The translations under genes and the position numbers were made by a program. This document shows positions 49,349 through 60,129 of a stretch of DNA of 64,000 nt, piece by piece. This stretch comes from Isoetes taiwanensis (lineage: Eukaryota; Streptophyta; Lycopodiopsida; Isoetales; Isoetaceae), in the NCBI GenBank assembly GCA_021234155.1, contig JAJEKV010000034.1, forward strand, positions 11,558,697 to 11,622,696. The letters run 5' to 3'. The notes under the pieces are model-generated. The model worked only from the letters and a program-made list of their open reading frames with translations, made no database searches and was not told the origin of the DNA. Position 1 is the stretch's first letter; the number at the start of each line of letters is the position of its first letter.

Positions 49349-50405
49349 ATAAGTCTCAGGTTGACATGTCTATCCCGGCCCACATGCACGTGCACCGTAA
49401 ATGCATTAATCGTGGTGACACACTAAAATTAATTGTTGACTCAAGCACTAGCTCCAAAAGCTGTATCTAGCTTTCCAAATACAACTGAATGGATGTCCCT
49501 ATGATAGTGGTGCTGGACCAGATCGTTTGAATCCTGGCAAGGATTGTTGGAAGCAGGCATTGAATTTGAGCATCTAGCTTAACCAAAGCCGTATCCAGAA
49601 TTGTATCTGAAGCTGTCAGTGCATCTGTTTGCATTAAAATAGGTCATTGGGGTCTAAAAAGGAGTCCAGCAAGGACGTATGGTTCAATGGTAGAATCATA
49701 GGATTTTTCAAAGGTCTTCAGGTGTGTTCTTATTATGTTCTTGTCTTTACAGATCTCCCTTGCCATGATCTTGAGCTTATGAGTCATGATATGTATCTGT
49801 GGCTGTGTTGTGCTCCCGGGGGGTTCACGTATGTATTCCGTAGAATACATGTGCGTGGACGGGAGAGGGGTTTTTTCCAAAAAAATAGTATCGTGATACA
49901 TGCGGCGCCATACGCTTTTGGGCTTCGATGTATGCATTTTCCACGGTCCGGATGGATTTCTTGTCGAGCCGAGCCGTAAGAGTACGCTTTTAGGGTTTGA
50001 ACTGGCGCATATGCCGTAAAAAAACGTTTTAGGATTTGGTGTTTCGAGGTAATGTTTTGAAGTTTTTCGCCCCCGCCACATAAAAAAATCTAGCACGAGT
50101 TTAGTCATGAACGGATTAGGAAGTAGTTAGACGAAAGCAAAGATAAACCATTGTTGATGCATTTGATTTTAAAGTCCATTTGCATTGTTGATGCTCTTTT
50201 TTTTTTTGCGTGCCAAGCTTCCCCTTTCTCCATTTCGCCTCCATTCTCGTGAGATCCGTGGTGGAAATCTGGTTTTTAGAGGGTTTTTGCATCTAAGTAA
50301 GGTCCGTTAAGATCGCTTTGTGCATGCATGTTTAAGAACGCTATACATTCACAAGCAGCTCTCTAATATTACTTTGTTTCTTTGCTTGTGTCAGCTGAAG
50401 AAAAT

Positions 50406-50670
50406 GGAAAGGACGATAGTTGTTAAGGTGAATGAAGGTTGTGGAATCGTATCTGACCTTTGGACTCGTGATGGTGTCCCAAGAATGCACTTACTTGGAT
50501 GTCCGCAATGAAATAAGACAGATCGGCCACTCGGAGGATGAGAAAGAATTTGTATTTTTGGAGATAGGGAAGTGGCCTTCAAGCGCCAAGGCAGGAGGTA
50601 AGGTTTAAGGTTTGTGGTGACGAGGTTACTATCAAGGTGGTTGGAGAGCCCGCACAAAAAAAGGTAGAGG
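50406..50670 (+). CDS. N-terminal segment of the transposase-like protein
   Basis: Begins MERTIVVKVNEGCGIVSDLW at the ATG at 50406. After a frame change it reads DVRNEIRQIGHSEDEKEFVF, LEIGKWPSS and FKVCGDEVTIKVVGEPAQKK. The first 245 bases are also present in copy 1 of the 13 kb duplication. No known domain is recognised. Confidence 0.4.
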
Positions 50671-50787
50671 ACTCCTGTTGAGAGCATTTCATCTCAAAAT
50701 CTCCAATTTGAGATGGTAGACCGTGACCGCCATAGCCGAGGAGCGCACCAATGAAGAGGTAAATCATGATGATGAACTTGTTCTCGC

Positions 50788-51535
50788 TTGAAGATACAAA
50801 CCTTTTTAGATGATGTATCAGATTTGAATTTTTCAAAGAATAGGTTGCTATCCAAGTTAGCAACAAGGTTTGATGTTGCCAAATGGCAAGTTGCTTTGAA
50901 GAAGTTAAGTTCAAAGCTGCAGCGAAAGAATCGAAAAGACAGGTTTGAATTGTGTTCTTATGATGCCCATGGTAAACCAGTATTTGCTATTTGGTGTCTT
51001 GAATGTGAGAAACGTTATGGTAAAGGTGGAGATGACACCTTGTGTAACTTTGAACGCAGCCACTTGAAGTCCAAGGGTCATGCCGATAATTACGAGCGTA
51101 ACCTCAAGTGTGAGGAGAAGGGAGAGCAGGGTGTGGAGAAGGAGGATCAGCCTTGCAATGTTGAGGAGGAGCTGGACATTTGCAAGGAGAATCAAACTCT
51201 AGTAGAAAGTACATTAGATGCTGCCATTGCAAAGTTTCAAGAAGAAACTAGAATTTTTGATGTTGTGTTCAAGCTTTATGAGAGCAGCGTTGGTGGATAT
51301 GCTAAACTTGATGACATTCGTGTTGTTTGTGCCATGTGTGAAAGGCTTCTCGAACCGCTTCAAGAACCGGTGTCTTAATGGCCACATGAAAGATCATATT
51401 CTATCTAAGAGACACGTGCATGCTGTCATGAATACAGGTAAGGAGTCAAGTGACCAAGCAGCAAGAGGTGGCAGGCCGAAGAAATGGGCTGAAGCAGATC
51501 CGCAACAAGGAAAATTGCATTCTTTTTTTGCAAGA
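50788..51535 (+). CDS. Double zinc-finger (BED/C2H2-like) segment of the transposase-like protein
   Basis: A frame of 196 codons (50788-51378) holds CLECEKRYGKGGDDTLCNF followed by HLKSKGHADNY, a C-x2-C...H-x5-H finger. A second finger starts VVCAMCERLL and, after a frame change near 51350, continues GHMKDHILSKRHVHAV, again with paired Cys and His. The segment ends ARGGRPKKWAEADPQQGKLH with SFF, a basic linker ending in a short aromatic motif. Between the fingers lies an acidic linker rich in Glu and Lys. Paired N-terminal zinc fingers of this kind commonly bind DNA in transposases. The frame is open and long enough to be real coding. Confidence 0.6.
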
Positions 51536-52309
51536 GGTAACCTCTATTATTTTATTTGTTAGAAGTAGTGTTCACGTTTTACGTTTTAGCTGCTATAATG
51601 TTGAATAATCTCACCGATTCGGGACTGATTTTGACATGAGCAAAGAAATCCTCCGCGTCTCCTCCAAGCTCGAGCAGCCAAGCTTCATCAAGTAACAGCT
51701 TCACGGAGTACTCTTAGTGGCTTCATAAGTGGTTTGTAATTTAAGTTTGTAGGGTATCTAGGGTTTCATTGTCGTATTTCGGTAACAGAAACTTCCTTGG
51801 CTCTACTATGCTGGGGCTATTGGCAGAACAAATATAGGTATGGAGATAAAGTTAAGGATTTAAGACCCTTTCTGCATGAGCTGAAAGAAGGGACACATTG
51901 GTATTGTGAACCCGCATTGCAAAGATACATTTGTAGCTCCGGCAGGGTTTAATAGAGATTAGTGGCTCGCTTAGGCATAAGAAATGCAAGAGGGTCGGGC
52001 CTCTTAAAAGGTGAACCCTTTGAAAATTATCAATGTTCTTTATGTGCTGCTATTCAAAGAGAGGGATTTTTACATGAGAGTGCATAGACAGTATCGATGA
52101 CAAGGTGGCAAGGGATTTAGAACCACAAAAATTATGTATTAGATCAGATTACTTGAATGCAATTGAGATGAAGAAGATGGCCAGTGTCCGCAGCTCATGA
52201 GGTAAGGAAGTTACATAAGGAATTAATGTTTTCCAAAATGAGAGTTACCGCATTGTCCATGAAAGAAAGGTCGCTAAGAGGGAGTCCGAGGAGTCAATGA
52301 ACAGAAAGA

Positions 52310-53150
52310 TGTCACAGATTCTGCCGCCAGACATAGTGGAGGCACATCGGCAAGGTAAATTTAGTGGAAAACCAGCTCTTTGGGATTTTCTAAGGGACAT
52401 AGCTCAAAACATAATCGACCAGGGGCATAAAAGAAGATACAGTGGAAACCACAAAGGCGTTGTTTGAAACAATTAAGATATGGGGAGGGAGAAGAATGCA
52501 CAATTTTCTTTCTCTCAATTTTGCAGGTCCGAGTATGTCCACCACTATGCGCTCCACACGAGAAAGCTTCTTTTACAAGGTCGGTCTTAGGGAAGAAACA
52601 TTCAAGCATCTTGCTCAGTCTACACTCGACACATGCAACGCCAAAGACTTGGAATTGGGGGTCCAAAGAATTGTGGTCGAGGACGAGACCGTCATAAAGC
52701 GGGTTGTACGTTGGATTCCCAGAGATGACTGCTTGCTCGGCTTTTGTGGAAAGAAAGAAGGCCATGCTTGTAATGGCACATTTGAGGTGTTAGTTGGTTC
52801 GGCGAAGAGGGCTACAACATAATTATCAATGCCTTCGAGGAGAATGTCATTTCAAGACTATGCAAGAGTTCTTATCGTGAATCCCTTGCATAGGAAGTCT
52901 GCCCGCACCTTGCCATTATTCCGACATGTAACAGATTTGATCACCTTGAGGTTAGACGCCGCTGGCAGCAAATCCAAGACTTGTGGAATGTGCACTTGAG
53001 AATGGTTGTGGGCCCTCTAATCGCCACAGCTTCGGATGGAGACTCGAGGAGAAGGGCGTGCATGTTTGCAGATTATACATCCGTGTCTGCACTGCATAAA
53101 GACATTCAAGGTTTCATGGGACGGTTGGCCACTAAGTGCCTCGAGAAATA
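52310..53150 (+). CDS. Central segment of the transposase-like protein
   Basis: Reads SQILPPDIVEAHRQGKFSGK and ALWDFLRDIAQN (about 52312-52410), then, in the frame at 52442-52822, an exon starting after the acceptor ttttgcag: GPSMSTTMRSTRESFFYKVG, LREETFKHL, IVVEDETVIKRVVRWIPRDD and CGKKEGHACNG. After a shift at about 52800 it continues EGYNI, then VVGPLIATASDGDSRRRACM (about 53002-53060). The acidic residues in VEDET and ASDGDSRRR are candidate metal ligands of an RNase H-like fold; this is inference. An SDG(D/E)SRR motif is also present in uncharacterised transposon-like proteins of fungi as I remember them. Confidence 0.5.
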
Positions 53151-53639
53151 AGGATGTTTATGGGCTTCATGACCAAGATTTCGCACAACGGTAAGAAGCT
53201 TGTTAATCCCATGGATAGTGCCTCTAGAAGGTTGTACTTAGGGAACGAAGTTAGTGACTCTCAATGACATACACCATGTCTTTGAGTTATGCCAAGGGAA
53301 GCATGGGCTGCAACTTGGAGACGGAAGCGTCGATCGGGCAAAAACCGGAGGGTCACAAGCGCCTTGCTTCTAGAAAGGTTCAAGAATGCTTGGACGAACT
53401 AAGCAATGGTTCTGCAGGCCCACCAATGCGGAATTTGGGCACCAAAGTTTATCTGGAAGTCGTGGCATCATATATTGACATCTTCCTCTCACCTACTTTG
53501 GACTTGAGGGCTCGGATTAAAGCTGCTGCAACGGTATCCTTTTTCTTTAGGTGAGCTGGAATCCTGTTTGCTACTTTCAATTTGGTATTATCTTTAAAAC
53601 TTTAGGTGCATAACAGGCTTTGGAGGCTGTGGTTGACGA

Positions 53640-54900
53640 AACACAACACGCATTCATTGAGTAAGAACTTCATTAGTCGGGAAACCTTTATAGACGTGCA
53701 ATTGTCATGCCATTTTGCTGTGCTGCTAATAAAGTATTTTAGTTCAGAATTCGGGCATTTAGAGTTGCCCTTACAGTGCACGGGATCATACGTATGTGAG
53801 AACTTCTTCTCTAAAGTCGGTGGCATGGTGCGTAACGAAAGAGCCTATGACGGGGCAGACTTGTTGGAGAGTGCCTCTGCTCTCAATCATATTTCAGAGT
53901 TTCAAGCAGCCACTACCCTCCCCGCTTTCCTGCAGACATGCTAAGCAAGAACACATTTGGGAAGAGTTAGAAAAGAAGGTAGATACCAATGGGGATGTGC
54001 TCACCAGTAACCTTGCGACATGGCGTGGATACACATGACAAGATTATCGAGGCCTTAAAGGAAGGGCTTGCTCTTTGCACAAGCATTGTGTACAAGCGCT
54101 TAGCATTACAATTGAGGAGAATGATGGCTGGTTTAGTGAGCCATGGAAGGCCAAGATTGGTTTCATAGTAGTCGTGGTAGACCCGAGCTCTACCACATTG
54201 GAAGATGAGACCGATGCCACGGAAGAGAATATGGAGATTGAAGGTGAAGATCCAAGGAACGAGGTAGTTAGTGAGGATGATGTGGCCAGTCTGAATTACG
54301 ACATGTGTTTGACGAAATGTTAGATGAATGCTGAGAGGAGGAAGCCATCTCATGTTTCTTGGCATGTTGTTATGGAAGGTAAGAAAATCTTCAAGTCAAC
54401 TATAGTTAGTCATTTGAATGGGAACTCCGCGGGCTATCAAAGGACAAAGGTTGACGAGGGTTAAGACTATGGTATATTCTATTGAAGAAAGTAATGTTGA
54501 TGCACAAACTCGCTTTCGGCATTGGGACAGATTGTGCAAAGGTACTTTTGAAGAACCAATGGAATCACGGTGGCACCACAAACCGCATACAAGCTTCAGA
54601 GAAAAAGGAACAAATCTGCTGCAATTCATAAGGTTTGGTATCTTGGTAGGGTACTTAGCATGAGGAGGAAATCAAAAAAGCATGGAAAGAGAGTAGGAGC
54701 CCGTGGACTTAGTTAAACGCCCGCCTTTTGAAGTTCAATTAAATCGCATATTACAAGAACATTGCAAAGAAGGACGGCAAGTCCACTTGGTTTACTTATG
54801 ATCCGGCCGATAATCGAATTTATAGACCTCGAGTCTATCATATCTCTTGCATCTTTAAGATATGAACCTGCCAAAAACATTTACCATCCGCATGATAATG
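53640..54900 (+). CDS. C-terminal segment of the transposase-like protein
   Basis: The frame at 53606-53944 reads ETFIDVQLSCHFAVLLIKYF, then LPLQCTGSYVCENFFSKVGG, MVRNERAYDGADLL and SALNHISEF, with a Glu in CENFFSKVGGM that could be the third catalytic acid. It continues HIWEELEKKVD, SNLATWRGY, TIEENDGWFSEPWKAK, an acidic stretch (54180-54290), WHVVMEGKKIFKSTIVSHLN, RHWDRLCKG and, near 54760-54840, KDGKSTWFTYDPADNRIYRP. Several frame changes occur. The last pieces have ordinary protein composition, so coding probably extends to about 54900. The overlapping minus frames are shadows. Confidence 0.5.
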
Positions 54901-55109
54901 ACAGAGTACAAACCGAATAAGTTTGTCCGTGAAACGTAACATTGGTAGGATAATATTAAATTAGACGCCTTCAAATGGTTGAATTCTCGCTACTAACCGC
55001 CTCTTCTCTTTCATTTTTTTTTGTAGGTGACAAGGGCAAGCGTAAGGTCTAGGGAGTTCATAAGGTTCAGCAGATATTTGTGAACTACTTTATCAATGAT
55101 CATTTATGA

Positions 55110-57540
55110 TTAAAGCTACCATTTCAACAGCTTTAAGTTTAAGAGCGTTTTCATTTGTATAAATCTCGCATGTTCTATTTGCTTTGCTTTACTTAATGCA
55201 TTGTACTGAAAACCGTGGATCTTGTTTAAACTTTACTTTGAATGCAATAAACAAAGGGGCTACTTGGTTGCTTGTGGAACTAGTTAGTTAGGTGTGCTTT
55301 AAGCCTTTCGATTCCATTACTCCATGATTTATTTCTACAAAGATTTACGTAAGCATAATAAAATGCATCCAAAACAAAGATATGTCGTTACCCTAAACTC
55401 TACTTTAAGGGCATGACGTGAAGACATAAGACATAATTAAAATCATACTTTAGAAACAACAAAACATACAATCGCTTGAAGTCCGATTTCGTTAAGAACA
55501 TTACATAAAAGAAACATATTAAGAGACAAAGTAAAACAGAAGAACAATGTCCAAACCGCTTCATATTTATATTATAATAACATACTTTACAAAAAGGAAG
55601 GTTCACACCGCACATGGCGCTTTACATCCCCTGTTTTCATGGCCATTTACAAAACAAAGCAAATCCTAAACAGATCGTGATCGAGCTTTACAAAAAAAAA
55701 AAGATCGAGCTTTACAAAACAAGTTCGTGGATATTTCAGATGGCAAATAAAAACCTAAGCTATTATTATAGACGCCCCGAGGCATAACCCGGGGCACAAC
55801 TTAACGGATATCGTAATAACGGAGGCGGAATGGAGGTCGACTAATCGCGAGGCGCTTCACCGACCGCCCTGAGGTGGCATCCTAAGCAAAGACATACAGA
55901 TTGTTCCCTCTTGCACGGATTTTCATTTCCAAAAGCCGCCATCTCAGGAGTCACCCGATCAACCCATTGCTGAACTTTTTTCGTGATATGAGCTCCATGA
56001 TCTTGCATGTGCACCACTTCCATGCGTGAAAAATTTCGCGACAACCTTCAAATTTTAGTGCCCTTGGGCTCTTCCTCAGCGCCTCTTCCTCAAAGCCTCC
56101 TCTTCCTTCGGTGGAGCAGAGCCCACGGATTCTTCAGTGGGCACCCGGGCGGTGGTCTTAATCCGCGCCATTGTCGAATGTGGGAGAGGAATAGGCGGAT
56201 CGGGAGAAGGAGTGTCGGATCGGGAGAAGGAGAGGAATAGGCGCTACAGGGAATGAGCTTCGATCGGGTTATGCCATTGGCGGCAGCTGCATGGCGAAGT
56301 TCACCATAATGACGTCCTTAAAAGACGTGCCCGAAAATAAAATCATGACCAATAATTAATTTAAAGTCATTATTCAATAATCAATAATGAATTTCGTTAT
56401 GATGTCATCCTAAAATCGATTTAATTAAATTAAATAAAATTCCAGGCGTATTTCTTTCTTATTTTCTGGAGTGACCATTGAACTCAAATGGCGCCACGAA
56501 GAACCCTAAACACTGACTGGATGCAACATTTGCGGACTGGATGTAAAAATACGGTAGAGGGTAGGATACATGAATGAAATTCGGACGTAAAAATAAGGTT
56601 GAGGGTAGGGCAAGAAGTGCTTAGACTGGGTGTAAAAGTATGGAATCGGGTATGATTCTTCGACAGTATGGGACCGTATACATAGGGGTTTCTATGGAGG
56701 GTCAGCCGTATACAGAGGGGTTTCTCCTGACTTGATGCACGCACATGCCATATGCCCCTTATATAGAGGTGAACCCCCCGGGGTTGTGCTGGGCAAGGCA
56801 ATCTGAGCTCTATAATAGATATTTTCAACCAAAATAAATAAAAGTCGTATTTAATTAAAGTGGGACTCATTCCATTCCCACTTTTTTTCGGAACCCTGTT
56901 ATTTTACACAGAAAGGAGCAACCCGACCCGAAAACTGTCCTTAATTCGAATTTTTGTCTGAAACTGTGCATCCAAGCTTTCTCCCAGTTTTCTTGGATAT
57001 CGAGTCGAGTCCCTGTTTTGGGGCTTATTTGTCATTCAAAATAAGAGTTTTTCGCGTGAGGGTGAATTCCTTTACCAAGACTTTTTGGCTCTATTTTCTT
57101 AGGTGGGTAGACAAGAGATCATAAATTCCAACAAAAATTAAGCAAATTGTTTACTTAATCACCAAAAAATACTAGTTTTGAGATACCTTATATTTATAAA
57201 TGGGCTCATTACAATATACATTACAGTGGGTGAAGAGACCATAGTGGTCGTATTATCACAATGATTACACCCTCTTCACACATGAACCACCTACTGCAAA
57301 CGGCGCGTGGAGCTCTGTCCAAGTCACGGAGCAACTTACAGACGATAGAAATTTGTATGAGGAGTTCCTTCATAGGCCACGTGCTTGTATGTCCAACTGA
57401 TGTCACCACCCTCTTCTCGGCATCTTTCTTCAATGAACTGGTCTTTTCATTGCTCCCAAGCATGTACTATCTGGTCGAGATAAGGACTGCAAAAGACAAA
57501 ATCAAGTTAGTCAAGTGATGCTACATGCTAAAAAAATAAA
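55110..57540. other. No recognisable gene
   Basis: AT-rich at first. A short minus-strand frame (55841-56044) and its upstream neighbour beginning MARIKTTARVPTEES (about 56172-56080) have protein-like composition but are unrecognised. An imperfect GC-rich hairpin (gccccgaggcataacccggggc) lies at 55773-55794. At 56520-56660 there are short repeats of the ggatgtaaaaata and gagggtagg type. The minus frame at 56484-56870 spans these and is probably not coding. Confidence 0.35.
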
Positions 57541-57569
57541 ATAAAACACAGTTCTTAGGAGGCCTGAGA

Positions 57570-57665
57570 GCCTTTCTCGACTCGCGAGTCGAGAAAGGCA
57601 GCTCAAAGCGAAAAACGCAGGTTTTAGGGGTCAGAAGGCCTTTCTCGACTCGCGAGTCGAGAAAG
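57570..57665. repeat. Two tandem units each with a long perfect palindrome
   Basis: A 30-base perfect palindrome at 57570-57599 (gcctttctcgactcg and its complement) and a 26-base one at 57640-57665 with the same core. They lie in two 68-base tandem units that also share cagctcaaagcg and aaaaacgcaggtt. The palindrome centre is tcgcga, so each contains closely spaced CG and TCGA sites. A related ctcgactcactagtcgag palindrome occurs at 60462-60479. Confidence 0.9.
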
Positions 57666-57704
57666 CCAGCTCAAAGCGAAAAACGCAGGTTCTAGGGGTC
57701 AGAA

Positions 57705-58079
57705 GGACCATGTGCTAGTATGCTAATGCGTGTATTATGAAATTGTGGTAGTATAAAGTACTAATATGTGCTAATTAAGGTGTGCTAGTATAAAAATGCT
57801 AATGTGTGCTAATACTAATGTGTGCTAGTATAAAAACAATTGTTACATACTAATGTGTGCTAAATACTAATGTGCTGTGAGAAAAACAATAAACTATATC
57901 ATACTAATTTAAATTTAAAAAAGAGGGGGAGGGGGGGGATTTTGTACATACCTTTGAAAAAAAAAGAGATTTAGGACAATGTCCTAAATGGTTATTAACT
58001 AGCACACCTTAATTAGCACACATTAGTACTTTATACTACAATTTCATAATGCACGCATTAGCATACTAGCACAAGGTCC
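57705..58079. mobile_element. Foldback/MITE-like element with about 85-bp inverted arms
   Basis: The left arm (57705-57790, starting ggaccatgtgctagtatgc) is almost the exact reverse complement of the right arm (57998-58079, ending gcatactagcacaaggtcc). The central 200 bases contain further tgtgctaata sub-repeats and a G-run. Size, AT content and long terminal inverted arms fit a MITE or foldback element. Part of the right end is repeated again at 58120-58155 (catactagcacatggtccat). Confidence 0.75.
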
Positions 58080-58539
58080 ATACAAAGCAATATATAGTTA
58101 TATAGTATAGTATAGCATACTAGCACATGGTCCATGCAAAGCAATATATAGTATAGCCATGCATCATTTCCTTTGAAATAAAGTGAACTAATTTAAAGTA
58201 TACTATTATCTTGTATAAGCCAACTTTTTATCTTAGACATAAGAATTATATGCCTAGCACCTCTAAGGTCAACATAAGGTGTAAAATATGATTATACAAG
58301 CACACAACCATGCTATCAATTTGCGACAAAAATTCAAATATTTATATGGGCAACACTAATAAAATTATAGCCCAATTAATGGTATCCTAGAAATTTAAAA
58401 TTTGGTACGTACCCCACTATTTTTTTCCATTAACCTTGGAAAAATAACCGTATATATCTGTATCCGTATTTTTTTTTGAGTACACACTATTATTCCGCTT
58501 TTTTCTCTCAATATTTGGCTTTTTTTTTTTCTCCCACCT

Positions 58540-58640
58540 CTTAAGTTCGAAATTTGAAATTGAAAAGGGGGACATTTTCAAATTTGAAATTGAAAAGGGG
58601 GAATTTTCGAAATTTGAAATTGAAAAGGGGGGGAGATTTG
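58540..58640 (+). repeat. Three tandem units of a 33-37 bp repeat
   Basis: The unit aaatttgaaattgaaaaggg with a short variable spacer occurs three times. The minus-strand frame here reads the repeat FSISNFE/FSISNLK, which is a product of the repeat and not a gene. Confidence 0.85.
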
Positions 58641-58644
58641 GTAC

Positions 58645-59420
58645 GCACCTTTTAGAAGAAGAAATTTGGTACACTTACTTAAATCGTATCGGGCTATGGC
58701 GAACTCTCAAGATCCCGCTATGGCATGGAAGCGAGACGCGTGCTATCCAAGAACCATTTCCTTTCATCCGCTGCGTTGCATAAGATCTGCGTTGGCAACC
58801 GCCTCGACCTGTTGTGGCGGTCAGTAGTCCGATTGAAAAATGTGAAAGGGAGATCGTAAAACGGGGAGATCGAAAACACGAAGGAATTATTTAGAGCATG
58901 CCCGAAAGGAGAATGATCGCCCTACCGAAAGGTGAGAATGATCGCCTCGGCCCCGAGCATGCCTGCCGAATCTAGAAGCTAGAAAAATGTCGGATTAAAG
59001 CTAGAAAAATGCCGGATTAAAGCAGGTTCTTGGGCCTGCAGAGTTAGAAATTCCGCCGGACTAAGCCGGTTCTTCAAGCTTGAGAAAAAGCCCTGCCTGA
59101 TCCGCCTCTGCACCCCACGATATACCCCTGCCTGATCCGCCTCTCCACCGCCTTCATTTCGCCCCAATCTTATTTGCTTCCGGCAATCTTCTTCCGCGTA
59201 CCTCCGGGAGGTAATGGATACGCGGACTCAGTTATGCCCCCCTGTCCGACATTAACCTCAGCTGTACTTGTGAGCATCCTTATGTACTTGTGAGCATGTG
59301 CATACTTGTGAGCTCCTTACTTGTCAGCATCCTTATTGCTACTAAGGTTTTTCCCCCGAAAACCCTTTGGGGCGGGGGTTTTTTAATCCTGGTAGTAATA
59401 CGCCTGCTGCTCTCTCTCTT
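58645..59420. other. No recognisable gene
   Basis: Contains short local repeats (gctagaaaaatg.cggattaaag twice near 58978-59020, gagaatgatcgcc twice near 58908-58944, tgcctgatccgcctct twice near 59094-59145, gtacttgtgagcat repeats near 59265-59335). No coding frame is supported. Confidence 0.4.
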
Positions 59421-59424
59421 TGTA

Positions 59425-59495
59425 CTTGGGTCCCATAGGCCAGTTGGTCTCCGTGGACGATAAAATCATATTCTATTCTATTCTATTCTCTGTTA
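59425..59495 (+). mobile_element. Retroposon 3' end with (TATTC)n tail
   Basis: gggtcccataggccagttgg followed by tctccgtggacgataaaatc and a run of ttcta pentamers (59468-59490). This is the same terminal block and tail as the antisense LINE at 47838-47900. Only the last 50 bases or so of the element are evident, so it is a heavily 5'-truncated insertion or a derived SINE. Confidence 0.65.
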
Positions 59496-59499
59496 TTAG

Positions 59500-59606
59500 A
59501 ATCCTGCACCATGTGTTAACTGAGAAGGTCAAGATCGTGGCAGATGCGGAGATGCAGAGCATGATTTACAGAGCGGAGTCAGAGGCAGAGCCGGATCTGT
59601 CAGGTT
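59500..59606 (+). other. Exon-like fragment, unrecognised
   Basis: The + strand frame reads [17 protein letters not shown] and [13 protein letters not shown], ending at a stop right where the antisense desaturase fragment begins. It has protein-like composition and is too short to identify. Confidence 0.25.
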
Positions 59607-60044
59607 GAGCATTGTCAAATATGTGGGAAGGGCTTCTCCGGTTATCATGTCACCCACTAAACACACTAGGTAGTCATCTGGGATTGGAAGACACCCAGCC
59701 CTCTCCCTCAGTTCCTTCACCTCATCATAAAAGCCTTGCGCAGCTGAGTCTGGAAGATAATCCTGGGGCTGCCAGCTTTTCTCAACAGGCTTCAGAAAAT
59801 GCAGAATGTTTTCCTCAGCCCAGCTTTCCAGTGATTTGAACATCTCTATCTTCTGTGGAGGCAAAGTGTGTGTAATCTGGGAGCGCTTACCTTGAGGAAT
59901 CCTTGAGAGCTTGCTCTGCTTGGTTCCGGTGGAAATTGCTCCCATCGCTACAGTCCTGCATGAACATGCTGATTGGTTCTGCTTCAAGTGCATGCCAAGC
60001 AAACACAAGGAAGAAACATTTGCTGATGCATAAGAGAGCGCCAT
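59604..60044 (-). pseudogene. Truncated plastid acyl-ACP (stearoyl-ACP) desaturase, N-terminal fragment
   Basis: Stearoyl-ACP desaturases are soluble plastid di-iron enzymes that introduce the first double bond into stearoyl-ACP. The minus-strand frame starts at an ATG at 60044 with about 60 residues rich in Ser, Ala and Cys (transit-peptide-like), then reads [48 protein letters not shown], and [13 protein letters not shown] then [11 protein letters not shown], all diagnostic of the family. Homology stops after TMLN at 59604. The remaining two thirds, with the EENRHG and DEKRHE iron-ligand motifs, are missing, and the frame runs on into unrelated sequence to a stop at 59529. With about 147 of the usual 390 residues it cannot be an active enzyme. 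No intron is visible, which would fit a retrocopy or a captured exon. Confidence 0.85.
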
Positions 60045-60129
60045 TGTGTGCTTGTCACCACGAAACGCAGAAGAAACACAGAAAGCTGGGCAATGCAGGA
60101 TTAACAGAGCACGGATCTAAATATGTACA

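Larger units (their letters stand above)
37416..50651. repeat. Large direct duplication, copy 2
   Basis: Second direct copy of the 13.2 kb segment, lying about 37.4 kb to the right of the first with the same order of internal features. Its left junction is at or just before 37416, where unrelated sequence meets the duplicated block. Its right junction is at 50651, after which the transposase-like gene simply continues, whereas copy 1 switches to unrelated sequence at 13260. Copy 2 preserves more intact reading frames (LINE ORF of 165 codons, copia motif VWKLSRALYGLKKSP, candidate exon of about 80 codons) and is the better template for annotation. Confidence 0.95.
50391..55110 (+). mobile_element. 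Decayed DNA transposon-like gene of unclassified family
   Basis: A run of + strand coding pieces covers about 4.7 kb with one consistent order: a small N-terminal domain (50406-50670), two zinc-finger-like segments (50788-51535), a middle part (52330-53150), a C-terminal part with an acidic CENFFSKVGG motif (53640-53945) and a basic tail (53950-54900). Some breaks look like introns (acceptor ttttgcag at 52520-52527), others like frame errors. The architecture (BED-like fingers followed by an RNase H-like core with spaced Asp, Asp and Glu candidates) suggests a cut-and-paste transposase. Terminal inverted repeats were not found by eye. I do not recognise it as hAT, Mutator, CACTA, PIF or mariner. 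Confidence 0.55.

Noticed and set aside
55773-55794. GC-rich hairpin as a second Helitron 3' end
   Set aside because: The stem is imperfect and no CTRR followed by T lies at the right distance on either strand.
56484-56870. Minus-strand frame of 128 codons as a gene
   Set aside because: It spans short ggatgtaaaaata/gagggtagg repeats and has no motif.
57570-57665. Palindromes as transcription terminators
   Set aside because: Intrinsic hairpin terminators are a bacterial feature; there is no T run or upstream gene, and the context is plant nuclear DNA.
57570-58155. CRISPR-like array
   Set aside because: Only two tandem units, no regular unique spacers and no cas genes; the host is a eukaryote.
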